Assembly (NCBI RefSeq): GCF_042660285.1
Contig: NZ_JBHSTP010000001.1
Span: 1,426,001 to 1,490,000 of the forward strand
From: Luethyella okanaganae
GTDB taxonomy: Bacteria; Actinomycetota; Actinomycetes; Actinomycetales; Microbacteriaceae
Direction: 5' to 3'
Length of the DNA: 64,000 nucleotides
Shown: positions 43,133 through 52,556 of the stretch, piece by piece
Layout: every line of letters begins with the position of its first letter
Numbering within the stretch: position 1 is the first letter of the stretch
Translations under genes and position numbers: made by a program
Notes under the pieces: model-generated
Database searches by the model: none
What the model was told of the DNA's origin: nothing
The model's input: the letters and a program-made list of their open reading frames with translations, nothing else

Positions 43133-43145
43133 GCCTCGTGATGCG

Positions 43146-44546
43146 TCATCCGCGCGCCCGCTTCAACGAGTCCAGCAGCTGCGGCACGATCCGATACACG
43201 TCGCCGCAGCCGAGGGTGATCACGAAATCGCCGTCTCGGGCGATCGAGGCCGTGTAGTCGGCGGCCTGCTGCCAATCGGGCACGAAGAAGACACGTGCAG
43301 GATCGGAGAACAGCTCAGAGACGATGGCCCCGGTCACCCCGGGCTCAGGGTCCTCTCGCGCGCCATAGACGTCGAGCACGACGGTCTGATCGGCGTACTT
43401 CTCGAGAACCTCGGCGAACTCCTTCGCGAACAGGCGGGTCCGGCTGTACAGATGCGGCTGGTGGACGGCGATGATCCTGCCCCGTCCGACGACGGTGCGT
43501 GCTGCCGAGAGCGCCGCGGCGACCTCGGTCGGGTGATGGGCGTAGTCGTCGTAGACACTCACGCCGCCGACGATGCCGTGCAGTTGGAAGCGGCGTTCCG
43601 TTCCGCCGAACTCGGCGATCGCCGCAAGCGAATCGGCTGGGTCGAGGCCGAGACCGACCAGGACGGCGAAGGCGCCGGCTGCGTTGACGGCATTGTGCCG
43701 GCCGGGCACCGTGAGCGTCGCGGGATAATCGCGGCCATCCCAGACGAGCCTGAACGAGACCGGGCCGTCGGTCACCACCGAGTGCAGGCGCACATCCGCC
43801 GCGGCGTCTTCACCGAAGGTGATCACGCGCTTGCCGTCGAGATGATCCGAGATGCGCACGGCGCCGGCGTCATCGGACGAGACGACCACGAACTCGCTCG
43901 CATTCATGGCGAACTCGAGGAACGCGCGCTCGAAGGCTCCGAGCGAGCCGTAGTGATCGAGGTGGTCCGGGTCGACGTTGGTGATGAGCGCTACCGCGGT
44001 GTCGTAGAGCAGGAAGGAGCCGTCGGATTCATCCGCCTCGACGACGAAGAGCTCGCCGCCGCCGCGCGCCGAACTGACTCCGAGCGTGTCGATGACACCA
44101 CCGTTCACGAAGCTGGGGTCCTCACCGAGCCCGAGCAGGCCCGTCACGATCATGCCGGTCGAGGTGGTCTTGCCATGGGCGCCCGCGACCGAGATCAGAC
44201 GTTGGTGCCGGATGAGCCATGCCAGGGCTTGCGCGCGGTGCAAAACCAGAAGACCCTTCTCCAAGGCGAGGACATATTCGGGATTGTCCTGCCAGAGCGC
44301 GCCGGTCACGATGAGTGTGTCGGTGTCGCCGATGTTCGCCGCATCATGCCCGATGTGCACCTCGGCGCCGAGATCCCGCAGCGCCTGGACGTTCGCGCTG
44401 TCTCGGACGTCGGAACCGGTCACGGTGTGGCCCGCACCCAGGAAGAGCCGGGCGATGCCGCTCATTCCCGAGCCGCCGATACCGACGAAATGCACCGCAC
44501 CCAGTTCGTCGGGAACGGTGATGCTGAGGTCGGGTTTGATCGTCAC
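43146..44546 (-). CDS. murC: UDP-N-acetylmuramate-L-alanine ligase
   Basis: The 466-residue Mur ligase has the N-terminal Rossmann motif HFVGIGGSGMSGIARLFL, the ATP loop AGAHGKTTSTGMIV, the central EADESDGSF and the C-terminal DDYAHHPTEV. It adds L-Ala to UDP-MurNAc, the first ligase step. It starts 46 bases after murG, and is followed by ftsQ. Confidence 0.96.
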   Translation of the reverse strand: MTIKPDLSITVPDELGAVHFVGIGGSGMSGIARLFLGAGHTVTGSDVRDSANVQALRDLGAEVHIGHDAANIGDTDTLIVTGALWQDNPEYVLALEKGLLVLHRAQALAWLIRHQRLISVAGAHGKTTSTGMIVTGLLGLGEDPSFVNGGVIDTLGVSSARGGGELFVVEADESDGSFLLYDTAVALITNVDPDHLDHYGSLGAFERAFLEFAMNASEFVVVSSDDAGAVRISDHLDGKRVITFGEDAAADVRLHSVVTDGPVSFRLVWDGRDYPATLTVPGRHNAVNAAGAFAVLVGLGLDPADSLAAIAEFGGTERRFQLHGIVGGVSVYDDYAHHPTEVAAALSAARTVVGRGRIIAVHQPHLYSRTRLFAKEFAEVLEKYADQTVVLDVYGAREDPEPGVTGAIVSELFSDPARVFFVPDWQQAADYTASIARDGDFVITLGCGDVYRIVPQLLDSLKRARG

Positions 44547-44592
44547 GGTGCTTGCTCTTCTTTCGACTGTCTTCCGATGCGCTGGCTCAACG

Positions 44593-45693
44593 TTACGCGT
44601 CGCGACCCGGATTCCGCTGATTGCCCTCGACAGCGCGCGCGATAAGCGTCACCATTCGCGCGGAACCGTCGATGACTCCAACGGACGCGGCGGACCCCGC
44701 CATTGCGTCGATCCCGGCCCGATCGGACAGCAGCGGCACGAGTCGCCCGCGCACCCACGCGGGAAGGAACACCGCATCGTCGACGAGAACCCCCCCGCCG
44801 GCCCCGACCACCTCAGCGGCATTGAACCGCTGCTCGCCGTTGCCGACAGGATATGGGATGTAGACGGCGGGGATGCCGAGAGCACTGAGTTCGCTCACCG
44901 TCGCGGAACCGGCTCGCGAGACGGCGAAGTCGGCAGCGGCGAGAGCGAGGTCCATCCGATCGCAGTAGGACAACAGGTGGTAGTCCTCGATTCCGGGATC
45001 GTCGATGTCGGCTCTCTCTCCCGCGATGTGCAGCACCTGCCAACCGATGCCGACGAGCGCCGCGGCCTCTGAGACGATCGTTTCGTTGATGCGGCGCGCT
45101 CCGAGGGATCCGCCGGTCACGAGCAGCGTCGGACGGTCGGCTCGCAAGCCCAGGGTCTCGAGTGCTTCCGGCCTGATCGCGGAGCGGTCGAGTCCCTCGA
45201 TCTCGGTACGCAACGGCATCCCGACGAACTGCGCGTTGCGCAGCGGCGTGCCATGGAAGGCGACTCCGACATACGAGGTGTAGCGCGCGCCCAGCTTATT
45301 CGCCAGACCGGGCTTGGCGTTGGCCTCGTGAATGACGATCGGCACCCCCGCCCGCCGGGCCGCCAGGTAGGCGGGTGTCGACACATACCCGCCGAAGCCG
45401 ACGACGACCTCAACACCGCGATCACGGACGATGCGCTCGACGGTCGCTATCGTCGCACGCAGCCGCGACAGGAATGTGACAGCCCGCCGGTCTGGTCGGC
45501 GTGGGAACGGCAGACGCGGGATCGTGAGCAGTTCATAGCCGTGTGCGGGAACGAGCCGCGCTTCGAGTCCCTCCGCTGTGCCGAGCACGAGCACGACGGC
45601 GTCGGGATCGTCGCGACGGATCCTGTCGGCGACCGCGAGCAATGGGTTGACGTGACCGGCGGTGCCGCCACCGGCGAGAAGGTACGTGCTCAT
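44593..45693 (-). CDS. murG: MurG lipid II-forming GlcNAc transferase
   Basis: The 366-residue glycosyltransferase has the N-terminal LLAGGGTAGHVNPLLAVAD loop, VGFGGYVSTPAYLAARRAG, HEANAKPGLANKLGAR and the C-terminal donor-site region SRAGSATVSELSALGIPAV. It transfers GlcNAc to lipid I at the inner membrane face. The ATG at 45693 overlaps the ftsW stop (ATGA); the frame to 46080 is a shadow of ftsW. Confidence 0.96.
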   Translation of the reverse strand: MSTYLLAGGGTAGHVNPLLAVADRIRRDDPDAVVLVLGTAEGLEARLVPAHGYELLTIPRLPFPRRPDRRAVTFLSRLRATIATVERIVRDRGVEVVVGFGGYVSTPAYLAARRAGVPIVIHEANAKPGLANKLGARYTSYVGVAFHGTPLRNAQFVGMPLRTEIEGLDRSAIRPEALETLGLRADRPTLLVTGGSLGARRINETIVSEAAALVGIGWQVLHIAGERADIDDPGIEDYHLLSYCDRMDLALAAADFAVSRAGSATVSELSALGIPAVYIPYPVGNGEQRFNAAEVVGAGGGVLVDDAVFLPAWVRGRLVPLLSDRAGIDAMAGSAASVGVIDGSARMVTLIARAVEGNQRNPGRDA

Positions 45694-46970
45694 CGGGGAT
45701 GACGACCCGATCGGCCGAGGGACGGGTCCGACCGCTGCTCGGCCTGGGCGGTTCGAGCGAAAGAGAGCACGACACCGATCGCGAGCAGGGTCGTGAGCAG
45801 AGCCGTGCCACCCGCCGATATGAGCGGAAGAGGAACACCGAGGACAGGGAATACTCCGAGCACGACACCGATGTTGACACAGGCCTGCCCGATCACCCAG
45901 ACCATGACCGCCGCCGTCGTGACCCGCGCGAACATGTCGTCGCTCGCTCGCATGATCCGGATGAAGGCGAAGGCGAGGAGGACGAAGAGAGCGAGCACCA
46001 CGATGGCGCCGATGAGGCCGAGCTCCTCTCCGATGATGGCGAAGATGAAATCGTTGTCCGCGGCGGGCAGCCAGGACCACTTCGCCTTCGACCCTCCGAG
46101 GCCGACGCCGAAGATCCCGCCGTTGGCGAGGGCATAGTTGCCGTGCTGCGTCTGCCAGCAGGAGTTGACGTAGTCGTCGCAGGTGTCGCCGAGGAACGCC
46201 GTGATGCGCTGCAGACGGTTCGGGCTCGCGATCGCGACGACGCCGAACACGGCCGCACCGCCGACCAGCGGCACCGCGAGCATCCGCAACCGGATGCCGG
46301 CGAAGAACATCGCGCCGATCAGGATCGCCGCCATGATCATGACCGTGCCGAGATCCCCGCCGAGCAGGACGAGGCCGATCGCCGCTCCGCCGATCAACAG
46401 GATCGGCAGGAAGCCGCGCCGCCAGTCGTCGAGAACGTCCTGCTTACGACTCACGATGAGCCCCAACCAGATGACGAGAGCTACTTTGATGCCCTCGGAC
46501 GGCTGGAATTGGACGGGACCGATGGCGAGCCAGTTCGTGTTGCCGCCGACGGTGATGCCGAGCGGGGTCACGACCACGAGAAATTGCAGGAACGAGGAGA
46601 TCGCGAGCATGGGAAAGGCGAACCGTTTCCAGAACGCGATCGGAAAGCGGCTCACGATGAGCATGAGTGGGATTCCGACGATCGCGAAAATCCCCTGCCG
46701 GAGGAACCCGCCGAACGAGCCCTGGTCACCCACGAGCGAATCGACCGAGGAGGACGAGAGCACCATGACGAGTCCGAAGACGACGAGGAACAGTGCCGTT
46801 CCGAGCAGCAGGAAGTAGTTGGAGCCCTCTGCACGAAAGACGCGGCCGAGTGAGATGCGGGCGGATGAGCCGCGGGAGTCCTCGTCGGCCTGCGCGGACT
46901 GCGGCCGGTCCCCAGAACGCTGCGCGCTCTGCGGCCTAGGCTGGCGAATCACCCGAGGCGGACTGCTCAC
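45690..46970 (-). CDS. ftsW: FtsW SEDS peptidoglycan polymerase
   Basis: The 426-residue protein has a polar N-terminal tail of about 45 residues and ten predicted helices. SEDS motifs include NWLAIGPVQFQPSEGIKVAL, and VFPVLGVPLPLISAGGTALL near the end. It polymerises lipid II at the septum with its PBP partner FtsI. GTG occurs at 46979 and 46970; the second is chosen because AGGAGG at the end of murD sits 7-8 bases before it, while the first lies within that site. It overlaps murD by 35 bases. Confidence 0.94.
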   Translation of the reverse strand: MSSPPRVIRQPRPQSAQRSGDRPQSAQADEDSRGSSARISLGRVFRAEGSNYFLLLGTALFLVVFGLVMVLSSSSVDSLVGDQGSFGGFLRQGIFAIVGIPLMLIVSRFPIAFWKRFAFPMLAISSFLQFLVVVTPLGITVGGNTNWLAIGPVQFQPSEGIKVALVIWLGLIVSRKQDVLDDWRRGFLPILLIGGAAIGLVLLGGDLGTVMIMAAILIGAMFFAGIRLRMLAVPLVGGAAVFGVVAIASPNRLQRITAFLGDTCDDYVNSCWQTQHGNYALANGGIFGVGLGGSKAKWSWLPAADNDFIFAIIGEELGLIGAIVVLALFVLLAFAFIRIMRASDDMFARVTTAAVMVWVIGQACVNIGVVLGVFPVLGVPLPLISAGGTALLTTLLAIGVVLSFARTAQAEQRSDPSLGRSGRHPR

Positions 46971-48510
46971 CCGCCTCACCTCCTAGAAACTCGCGAACGG
47001 CCTGCGCGAACAGCGCACCACGCTCCCCGTAGTCGGAGAACTGGTCCATCGAGGCCGCTGCCGGTGCGAGGAGCACGGTGTCCCCCGTCTGCGCGATCTC
47101 GGCGGCCAGTCTGACCGCGTTCGGCATCACCTGACCAGTGTCATCCGTGTCGACCTCCGAGACGGGCAGTTCTGGCGCGTGTCGCCGGAATGCCTCTCGC
47201 AAAGCGGAACGGTCGACGCCGATGATCACCGCGCCGCGTAGGCGCGACGCCTGCCCACTCACGAGGGTGTCGATGTCCACCCCCTTGAGCAGTCCCCCGA
47301 CGACCCAGACGACGGAAGGATATGCCCGCAGCGACGCCATCGCAGCATGCGGATTCGTCGCCTTTGAATCGTCGACCCACCGTATGCCTCCGCTCACGGC
47401 CACCGTCTCGATCCGGTGCGCGTCGAGACGGAATGCGCCGAGCGCGTCGCGGATGACGGCCGGCTCGACGCCGACCGCCCGCGCGAGCGCGCTCGCGGCG
47501 AGGATGTTTGCCACGACGTGCGGTGCGTCGAGGCCCGCCCTGGCGAGTTCTGAGAGAGTGGTGAGCTCGATGGCGCTGCGATGCCGATCGTCGAGGAATG
47601 CGCGGTCGCACAGGATGCCGTCCACGATGCCGAAGTCGCTCGGACCGGGAACACCGAGTCCGAACCCGATGGCCCGTGCACCCTCGGAGACCTCGGCGTC
47701 GCGCACCATCGCCTCGGTGGCGGCATCCGCCTTGTTGTACACGCAGGCGATCGCCGTGTTGGCATAGACGGTGGCCTTGGCCTCGCGGTAGGCCTCCGGC
47801 GTGCCGTGCCAGTCCAAGTGGTCGTCTGCGAGATTGAGGCACACGCTTGCGAGCGGCGAGAGGGATCCGATGCCGTCGCGGCGAATATGGTGCAGCTGAT
47901 AGCTGGAGAGCTCGACGACGAGGAAGTCCCAGCCCTGCGGGTCGCGGATCGCGTCGAGCACCGGAATGCCAATGTTGCCGCACGGAGCGACCCGATGCCC
48001 CGCCGCGGCGATGAGCGTAGCGGTCAGTCGCACGGTCGTGGTCTTGCCGTTCGTGCCCGTGACGAGAATCCAGCTCGCAGGCGTGCCGTCGGGACGCACG
48101 ACCTTGTCGCGCAAACGCCAGGCGAGCTCGATGTCGCCCCAGACGGGAACACCCCGCTCTGCCGCCCAGACCAACAAGGGATGGTCGGGATGAAAACCCG
48201 GCGAGGCCACGACGACCCCTGGATCGAAATCGATCAGATCCTGCGGCACCGATGTGAGGTCGGTCTGCACGAGCCGAGCACCGATCACCTCGACCAGCTT
48301 CGCCCGCTCGTCCTGGGCCTGCGAAGCCACGACCAGCACTTCTGAGCCGAGCTCCGTCAAGGTGTCGGCGACGGCGAAACCAGTGACGCCGAGGCCGAGA
48401 ACGGCGACGCGCAGGCCACGCCAGTCTGACTGCCAGCTGGTCAGCCCGTCGAGTCGTGTTCCGCCGTCGCCCGGACCTGCCGATGGATCGGACACTAGCT
48501 CGACAGCCAT
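46936..48510 (-). CDS. murD: UDP-N-acetylmuramoylalanine-D-glutamate ligase
   Basis: The ligase (524 residues from the ATG) has the N-terminal LRVAVLGLGVTGFAVADTLT, ATP loop VTGTNGKTTTVRLT, and C-terminal WVDDSKATNPHAA and LAPAAASMDQFSDYGERG. It adds D-Glu. The ATG at 48510 overlaps mraY by 16 bases; a GTG at 48495 (TAGTG at the mraY stop) is a good alternative. The open frame to 49254 is a shadow of mraY. Confidence 0.95.
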   Translation of the reverse strand: MAVELVSDPSAGPGDGGTRLDGLTSWQSDWRGLRVAVLGLGVTGFAVADTLTELGSEVLVVASQAQDERAKLVEVIGARLVQTDLTSVPQDLIDFDPGVVVASPGFHPDHPLLVWAAERGVPVWGDIELAWRLRDKVVRPDGTPASWILVTGTNGKTTTVRLTATLIAAAGHRVAPCGNIGIPVLDAIRDPQGWDFLVVELSSYQLHHIRRDGIGSLSPLASVCLNLADDHLDWHGTPEAYREAKATVYANTAIACVYNKADAATEAMVRDAEVSEGARAIGFGLGVPGPSDFGIVDGILCDRAFLDDRHRSAIELTTLSELARAGLDAPHVVANILAASALARAVGVEPAVIRDALGAFRLDAHRIETVAVSGGIRWVDDSKATNPHAAMASLRAYPSVVWVVGGLLKGVDIDTLVSGQASRLRGAVIIGVDRSALREAFRRHAPELPVSEVDTDDTGQVMPNAVRLAAEIAQTGDTVLLAPAAASMDQFSDYGERGALFAQAVREFLGGEAGEQSASGDSPA

Positions 48511-49589
48511 TCGAGATAGAAGGTTCCGACTCCCGCGGCGACGAGCAGCCCTCCGATGATCCAGAACCGCACGACGACGGTGATCTCCTCCCAGCCCTTG
48601 AGCTCGAAGTGATGATGGACCGGACTCATCAGGAAGATGCGTTTGCCCCTCGTCACCTTGAAGTAGGCGCGTTGCACGATGACCGAGCCCGTCTCGATGA
48701 CGAAGAGGCCACCAACGAGAACGAGCAGAAGCTCGGTCTGGCTCAGGATGGCGAGGGCTGCGAGGGCTCCGCCGAGGGCGAGCGAGCCGGTGTCGCCCAT
48801 GAAGATCTGGGCCGGCGAGGTGTTCCACCAGAGAAAGCCGATGAGCGCGCCCGCGATGGCGGCCGCGATGATCGCCAGGTCGAGCGGATCCCGCACGCCA
48901 TAGCACTTGTAGGCGTCGACCTTGTCGAGTTCTGCGCTGAAGCATGACTGGTTGAACTGCCAGAAGCCGATCACGACGAAGGCTCCGATCGAGAGGATCG
49001 ACGCCCCAGCGGCCAGGCCGTCGAGGCCGTCGGTCACGTTCACACCATTGGATGTGGCCGTGACGATGAAGCAGATCCAGACGATGAACACCGCGACGCC
49101 GAGGTAGGTGCCGAGCACCATGAAGTTGATCGGCAGCTCCCGCACGAACGAGACATGCGTCGAGGCCGGCACCGCGCCGGCCTCGTTGGGGAACTGCAGG
49201 GCAAGCACGGCGAACACCCCGGCGACGATCACCTGACCGGCGATCTTCGCCCATCCGCCGAGACCCAAGCTCCGCTGCTTGCGAGTCTTGAGGAAGTCGT
49301 CGACGAAGCCGACGAGGCCGAGACCCACCATCATGAAGAGCACGAGCAGACCTGACGCCGTCGGCGGCTCGTCCGCGGTCATGGTTCCGATGAAATACCC
49401 GAACAGCACGCCGACGATGAGCACGATCCCGCCCATCGTCGCCGTCCCGCGCTTCGCGTGATGCGTCTTCGGACCGTCATCGCGGATGAACTGGCCCCAC
49501 TGCAGCTTGTGGAAGAGCTTGATGAACAACGGCGTCAGGAACAGGGTGAATGCGAGTGACAGCGCACCGGCGGTCAGGAGGGCTCTCAC
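48495..49589 (-). CDS. mraY: Phospho-MurNAc-pentapeptide transferase
   Basis: The 364-residue protein has about ten helices and the MraY motifs: GFVDDFLKTRKQRSLGL (catalytic Asp pair), NVTDGLDGLAAG and the C-terminal PVHHHFELKGW. It moves phospho-MurNAc-pentapeptide to undecaprenyl phosphate, giving lipid I. A 20-residue loop near 225 (SCFSAELDKVDAYKCYGV) is typical of actinobacterial MraY. The start overlaps the murF stop (ATGA). Confidence 0.96.
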   Translation of the reverse strand: MRALLTAGALSLAFTLFLTPLFIKLFHKLQWGQFIRDDGPKTHHAKRGTATMGGIVLIVGVLFGYFIGTMTADEPPTASGLLVLFMMVGLGLVGFVDDFLKTRKQRSLGLGGWAKIAGQVIVAGVFAVLALQFPNEAGAVPASTHVSFVRELPINFMVLGTYLGVAVFIVWICFIVTATSNGVNVTDGLDGLAAGASILSIGAFVVIGFWQFNQSCFSAELDKVDAYKCYGVRDPLDLAIIAAAIAGALIGFLWWNTSPAQIFMGDTGSLALGGALAALAILSQTELLLVLVGGLFVIETGSVIVQRAYFKVTRGKRIFLMSPVHHHFELKGWEEITVVVRFWIIGGLLVAAGVGTFYLEWLSS

Positions 49590-50998
49590 GAGAACAATTC
49601 TCCCAGGCGATCGCCCAAGAACCGCAGACCGGCAGAGTTCGATGACTTCACGAGCACGGTGTCCCCCGGTTTCACGCTCTCAGCGAGCAGTTCGAGCGCC
49701 TCGTCCGGCGTGTCGACGTAGAGCGACTCTCCGTCCCACGAGCCCTCGTTGATCGTGCTGATGTGCATCCGCCGTGCCGCGGGGCCGACGACGACGAGCT
49801 GCGAGATATTGAGCCGAACGGCCAGCAGCCCGATGCGATCGTGCTCCTCGCCCGCGAGTTCACCGAGTTCGCTCATCTCCCCGAGAACTGCGACGGTTCG
49901 CCGACCGGGCCCTGCGATCTGAGCGAGCGTCTTGAGCGCGGCGGTCATCGAATCCGGACTCGCGTTGTAGGCGTCGTTGATGACGGTCACTCCATTGGCT
50001 CCACCCATGACCTGCATGCGCCACCGTTCGGCGAGTTCGACCGATTCGAGCGCCGCGACGATGTCGTCGATCGGAACGCCCAGGACCTCCGAGACGGCAG
50101 CGGTCGCCAGAGCGTTCATGACGTGGTGCTCCCCGAGCACGCGGAACATGACGGGTCGGGACTCACCCGACGAGAGATGCAGCACGAAGCTCGTCCCTCG
50201 TGCGGTCACCCGCACGTCGCTCGCCCGCACCACCGCGGAGGGCCCGATGCCGAACCAGACGACACGCGCCTGGGTCCTGTCCGCCATGGGCGCGACCAGT
50301 GGGTCGTCGGCGTTGAGCACGGCGACATCCATCTCGAGCAGATCCACGACCATCTCGGCCTTCGCCTCGACGGTGGCGTCGATGCCACCGAATTCGCCCG
50401 CGTGGGCGAGCCCGACCTTGAGCACGACGCCGATGTCCGGGCGCGCCATGCGTATGAGCCGCGCGATCTCGCCGACGCCGCTCGCACCCATCTCCGACAC
50501 CAGGAACTCGGTGTCGTCGGTGAGTTCGAGCATCGTGAGCGGTGCCCCGACCTCGTTGTTGAACGATGCCCTCGGCGCGATCGTCGATCCGACCCTCTCT
50601 AGCACGGTGCGCAACAGGTTCTTCGTCGTGGTCTTGCCGTTGGACCCCGTGACGCCGACGATCCTCAGCCGCCCGTGTGCCCGCACTCGTGCGACGACCT
50701 CGGCGGCGAGCGCGCCGAGCGCGCCAACGGCGTCGCCGACCACGATCTGCGGAGCCGAGAGATCGAGCGGGCGCTCGACGATGAGCAGTGCGGCACCGTT
50801 CTCGACCGCGCTCGATGCGAAGAGGTGGCCGTCGGTGAACTCCCCCGGCTTCGCGACGAAGACGTCACCCGGCTCCACATCGCGCGAATCGGTGTGGACG
50901 AGGCCGCTGACGAGAGTCTCGCCCGTCGCGACGGAGCCGCCGAGACGCAGTTCGCCGTCGACGGCCACGGCGATCTCCGAAAGAGAGAGAGCGATCAT
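49586..50998 (-). CDS. murF: UDP-MurNAc-tripeptide-D-Ala-D-Ala ligase
   Basis: The 470-residue ligase has a MurF-type N-terminal domain (VSGLVHTDSRDVEPGDVFVA), ATP loop VTGSNGKTTTKNLL, and VINDAYNASPDSMTAALKTL. It adds D-Ala-D-Ala to the tripeptide. Its ATG abuts the murE stop (TAGATG), so translation is coupled, and its end overlaps mraY. Confidence 0.96.
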   Translation of the reverse strand: MIALSLSEIAVAVDGELRLGGSVATGETLVSGLVHTDSRDVEPGDVFVAKPGEFTDGHLFASSAVENGAALLIVERPLDLSAPQIVVGDAVGALGALAAEVVARVRAHGRLRIVGVTGSNGKTTTKNLLRTVLERVGSTIAPRASFNNEVGAPLTMLELTDDTEFLVSEMGASGVGEIARLIRMARPDIGVVLKVGLAHAGEFGGIDATVEAKAEMVVDLLEMDVAVLNADDPLVAPMADRTQARVVWFGIGPSAVVRASDVRVTARGTSFVLHLSSGESRPVMFRVLGEHHVMNALATAAVSEVLGVPIDDIVAALESVELAERWRMQVMGGANGVTVINDAYNASPDSMTAALKTLAQIAGPGRRTVAVLGEMSELGELAGEEHDRIGLLAVRLNISQLVVVGPAARRMHISTINEGSWDGESLYVDTPDEALELLAESVKPGDTVLVKSSNSAGLRFLGDRLGELFS

Positions 50999-52543
50999 CT
51001 ACATCCACCCCGCTTCCCGCAGGGCGAGTCGGGCGTCGTCGCGCGCGGAGTAGGGCAGTTTCACTCCAGCGACCTCCTGGTAGTCCTCGTGGCCGGGGCC
51101 GGCGTAGAGCACGGAATCCCCCTCTTTCGCCAGCGCAAGCGCAGCCCTGAAGGCCGCGCGCGGATCGGGGATCTCGTAGAACTCGCCGTCGGGAACGGCG
51201 GCACGAGCACCGTCGAGCAGTGCGGCGCGGATGGTGGCGGGGTCTTCGAAACGCGGATGGAAGTCGGTGATCACGACGGCGTCAGATCCGCGTGCCGCGA
51301 TCGCTCCCATCTCGGCCCTCTTCGTCGTGTCGCGGTCGCCGTCGGCTCCGAAGACCATGATGACCCGACCGTTCGTGGTCTTGCGAACCGCATCGAGGGT
51401 GTTGAGGAAGGCGTCCGGCGTATGGCCGTAGTCGATGTAGACGGTTGGTCCACGCTCGCCAGAGATCCGTTCGGTGCGGCCCGGAATATACACATCGATC
51501 CCGCCGTCCCGATCCAGTGCGTGAGCGATGGCGTCGAGGTCGAAGCCGGACTCGACGAGCATGACGATCGCCAGGGCAGCGTTCGCAGCCATGAACCAGC
51601 CGAGCAGCGGAACGTTCGTCTCGAGACGGCGCCCATCCGGCCCCTCGAGGGCGAAGATCGTGCGCTCGGCCGTCTCCTCGATCACGGTCACCCGCCATTC
51701 GGCATCGACCTCCGAACCCGTCGCGAGGGTCGTCACGGGAATGCGGGAGCTGTCTGCGATGCGCTTGCCCCACGCGGAGTCGACCGTGACGACGCCTCGC
51801 TTCGAACGATCGGGCTGAAAGAGCTCGAGCTTGGCCTGGAAATAGTCTTCGAGGCTTGCATAGTCGTCGAGGTGGTCGTGGCTCAGGTTGGTGAAGCCGG
51901 CGATGTCGAAGACGAGGCCGTCGACGCGATGCCTGCTGAGCGCCTGTGCCGACACCTCAACGCCGACGGCGCGCACCTCGGCCTCGCGCATCCGGGCGAG
52001 CAGGGCGTGCAGCTCGCTCGCCTCCGGGGTCGTCAGGGAACTCATGACGGCGACCCCACCGACGCGGCGCTCGGCCGTCGAGGTGAGCCCCGCGACGACG
52101 CCGAGCTGGCCGAGGATCGCATAGATCAGGTAGACGACCGAGGTCTTGCCGTTGGTACCGGTCACCGCGAAAAGGGTCGCCGGGTTCTCGTCGGTACGGT
52201 AGATCCAGGCGGCCACGTCGCCGAGCGCCGCGCGCGCATCCGGCGTGACGAGCGCGGGCAGCCCGGAGCCCGCCGCGATGATCGCACCGGCCTCGTCCGT
52301 GAGGATCGCGATGGCTCCAGCCTCGCGCGCAGCCTCGGCGAAGCTCGCGCCATGGGCGTTGCGCCCCGGCACCCCCACATAGAGGTCGCCGGGTTGTACG
52401 GTTGCCGTGCTGAGACTGACGCCCGTCACCTCGAGGCCGTCGATGTCGCCGCGCGCGTCGAGGCCGAAGGCGTCGACGAGGCCGGACAACGAGCGGGATG
52501 CGGGATGCTGCGGTCGGAGGGCCGTTGGAGCCGGTCCGGTCAC
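50999..52543 (-). CDS. murE: UDP-MurNAc-dipeptide ligase MurE
   Basis: The 514-residue ligase has the ATP loop VTGTNGKTSVVYLIY, the carbamylated-Lys-region ERTIFALEGP-type beta strands, and a C-terminal domain with YIDYGHTPDAFLNTLDAVR. It adds the third residue. The diaminopimelate-type DNPR motif is not visible: the matching site reads ITDFHPRFEDP, so the third residue may not be meso-DAP (Lys, Orn or diaminobutyrate occur in Microbacteriaceae). This last point is inference. Confidence 0.94.
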   Translation of the reverse strand: MTGPAPTALRPQHPASRSLSGLVDAFGLDARGDIDGLEVTGVSLSTATVQPGDLYVGVPGRNAHGASFAEAAREAGAIAILTDEAGAIIAAGSGLPALVTPDARAALGDVAAWIYRTDENPATLFAVTGTNGKTSVVYLIYAILGQLGVVAGLTSTAERRVGGVAVMSSLTTPEASELHALLARMREAEVRAVGVEVSAQALSRHRVDGLVFDIAGFTNLSHDHLDDYASLEDYFQAKLELFQPDRSKRGVVTVDSAWGKRIADSSRIPVTTLATGSEVDAEWRVTVIEETAERTIFALEGPDGRRLETNVPLLGWFMAANAALAIVMLVESGFDLDAIAHALDRDGGIDVYIPGRTERISGERGPTVYIDYGHTPDAFLNTLDAVRKTTNGRVIMVFGADGDRDTTKRAEMGAIAARGSDAVVITDFHPRFEDPATIRAALLDGARAAVPDGEFYEIPDPRAAFRAALALAKEGDSVLYAGPGHEDYQEVAGVKLPYSARDDARLALREAGWM

Positions 52544-52556
52544 ATGACCCTCTTTC

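Noticed and set aside
47000..49254. MurD fused to a long N-terminal region
   Set aside because: The extension covers mraY in another frame; MurD family N-termini begin near 48510 or 48495.
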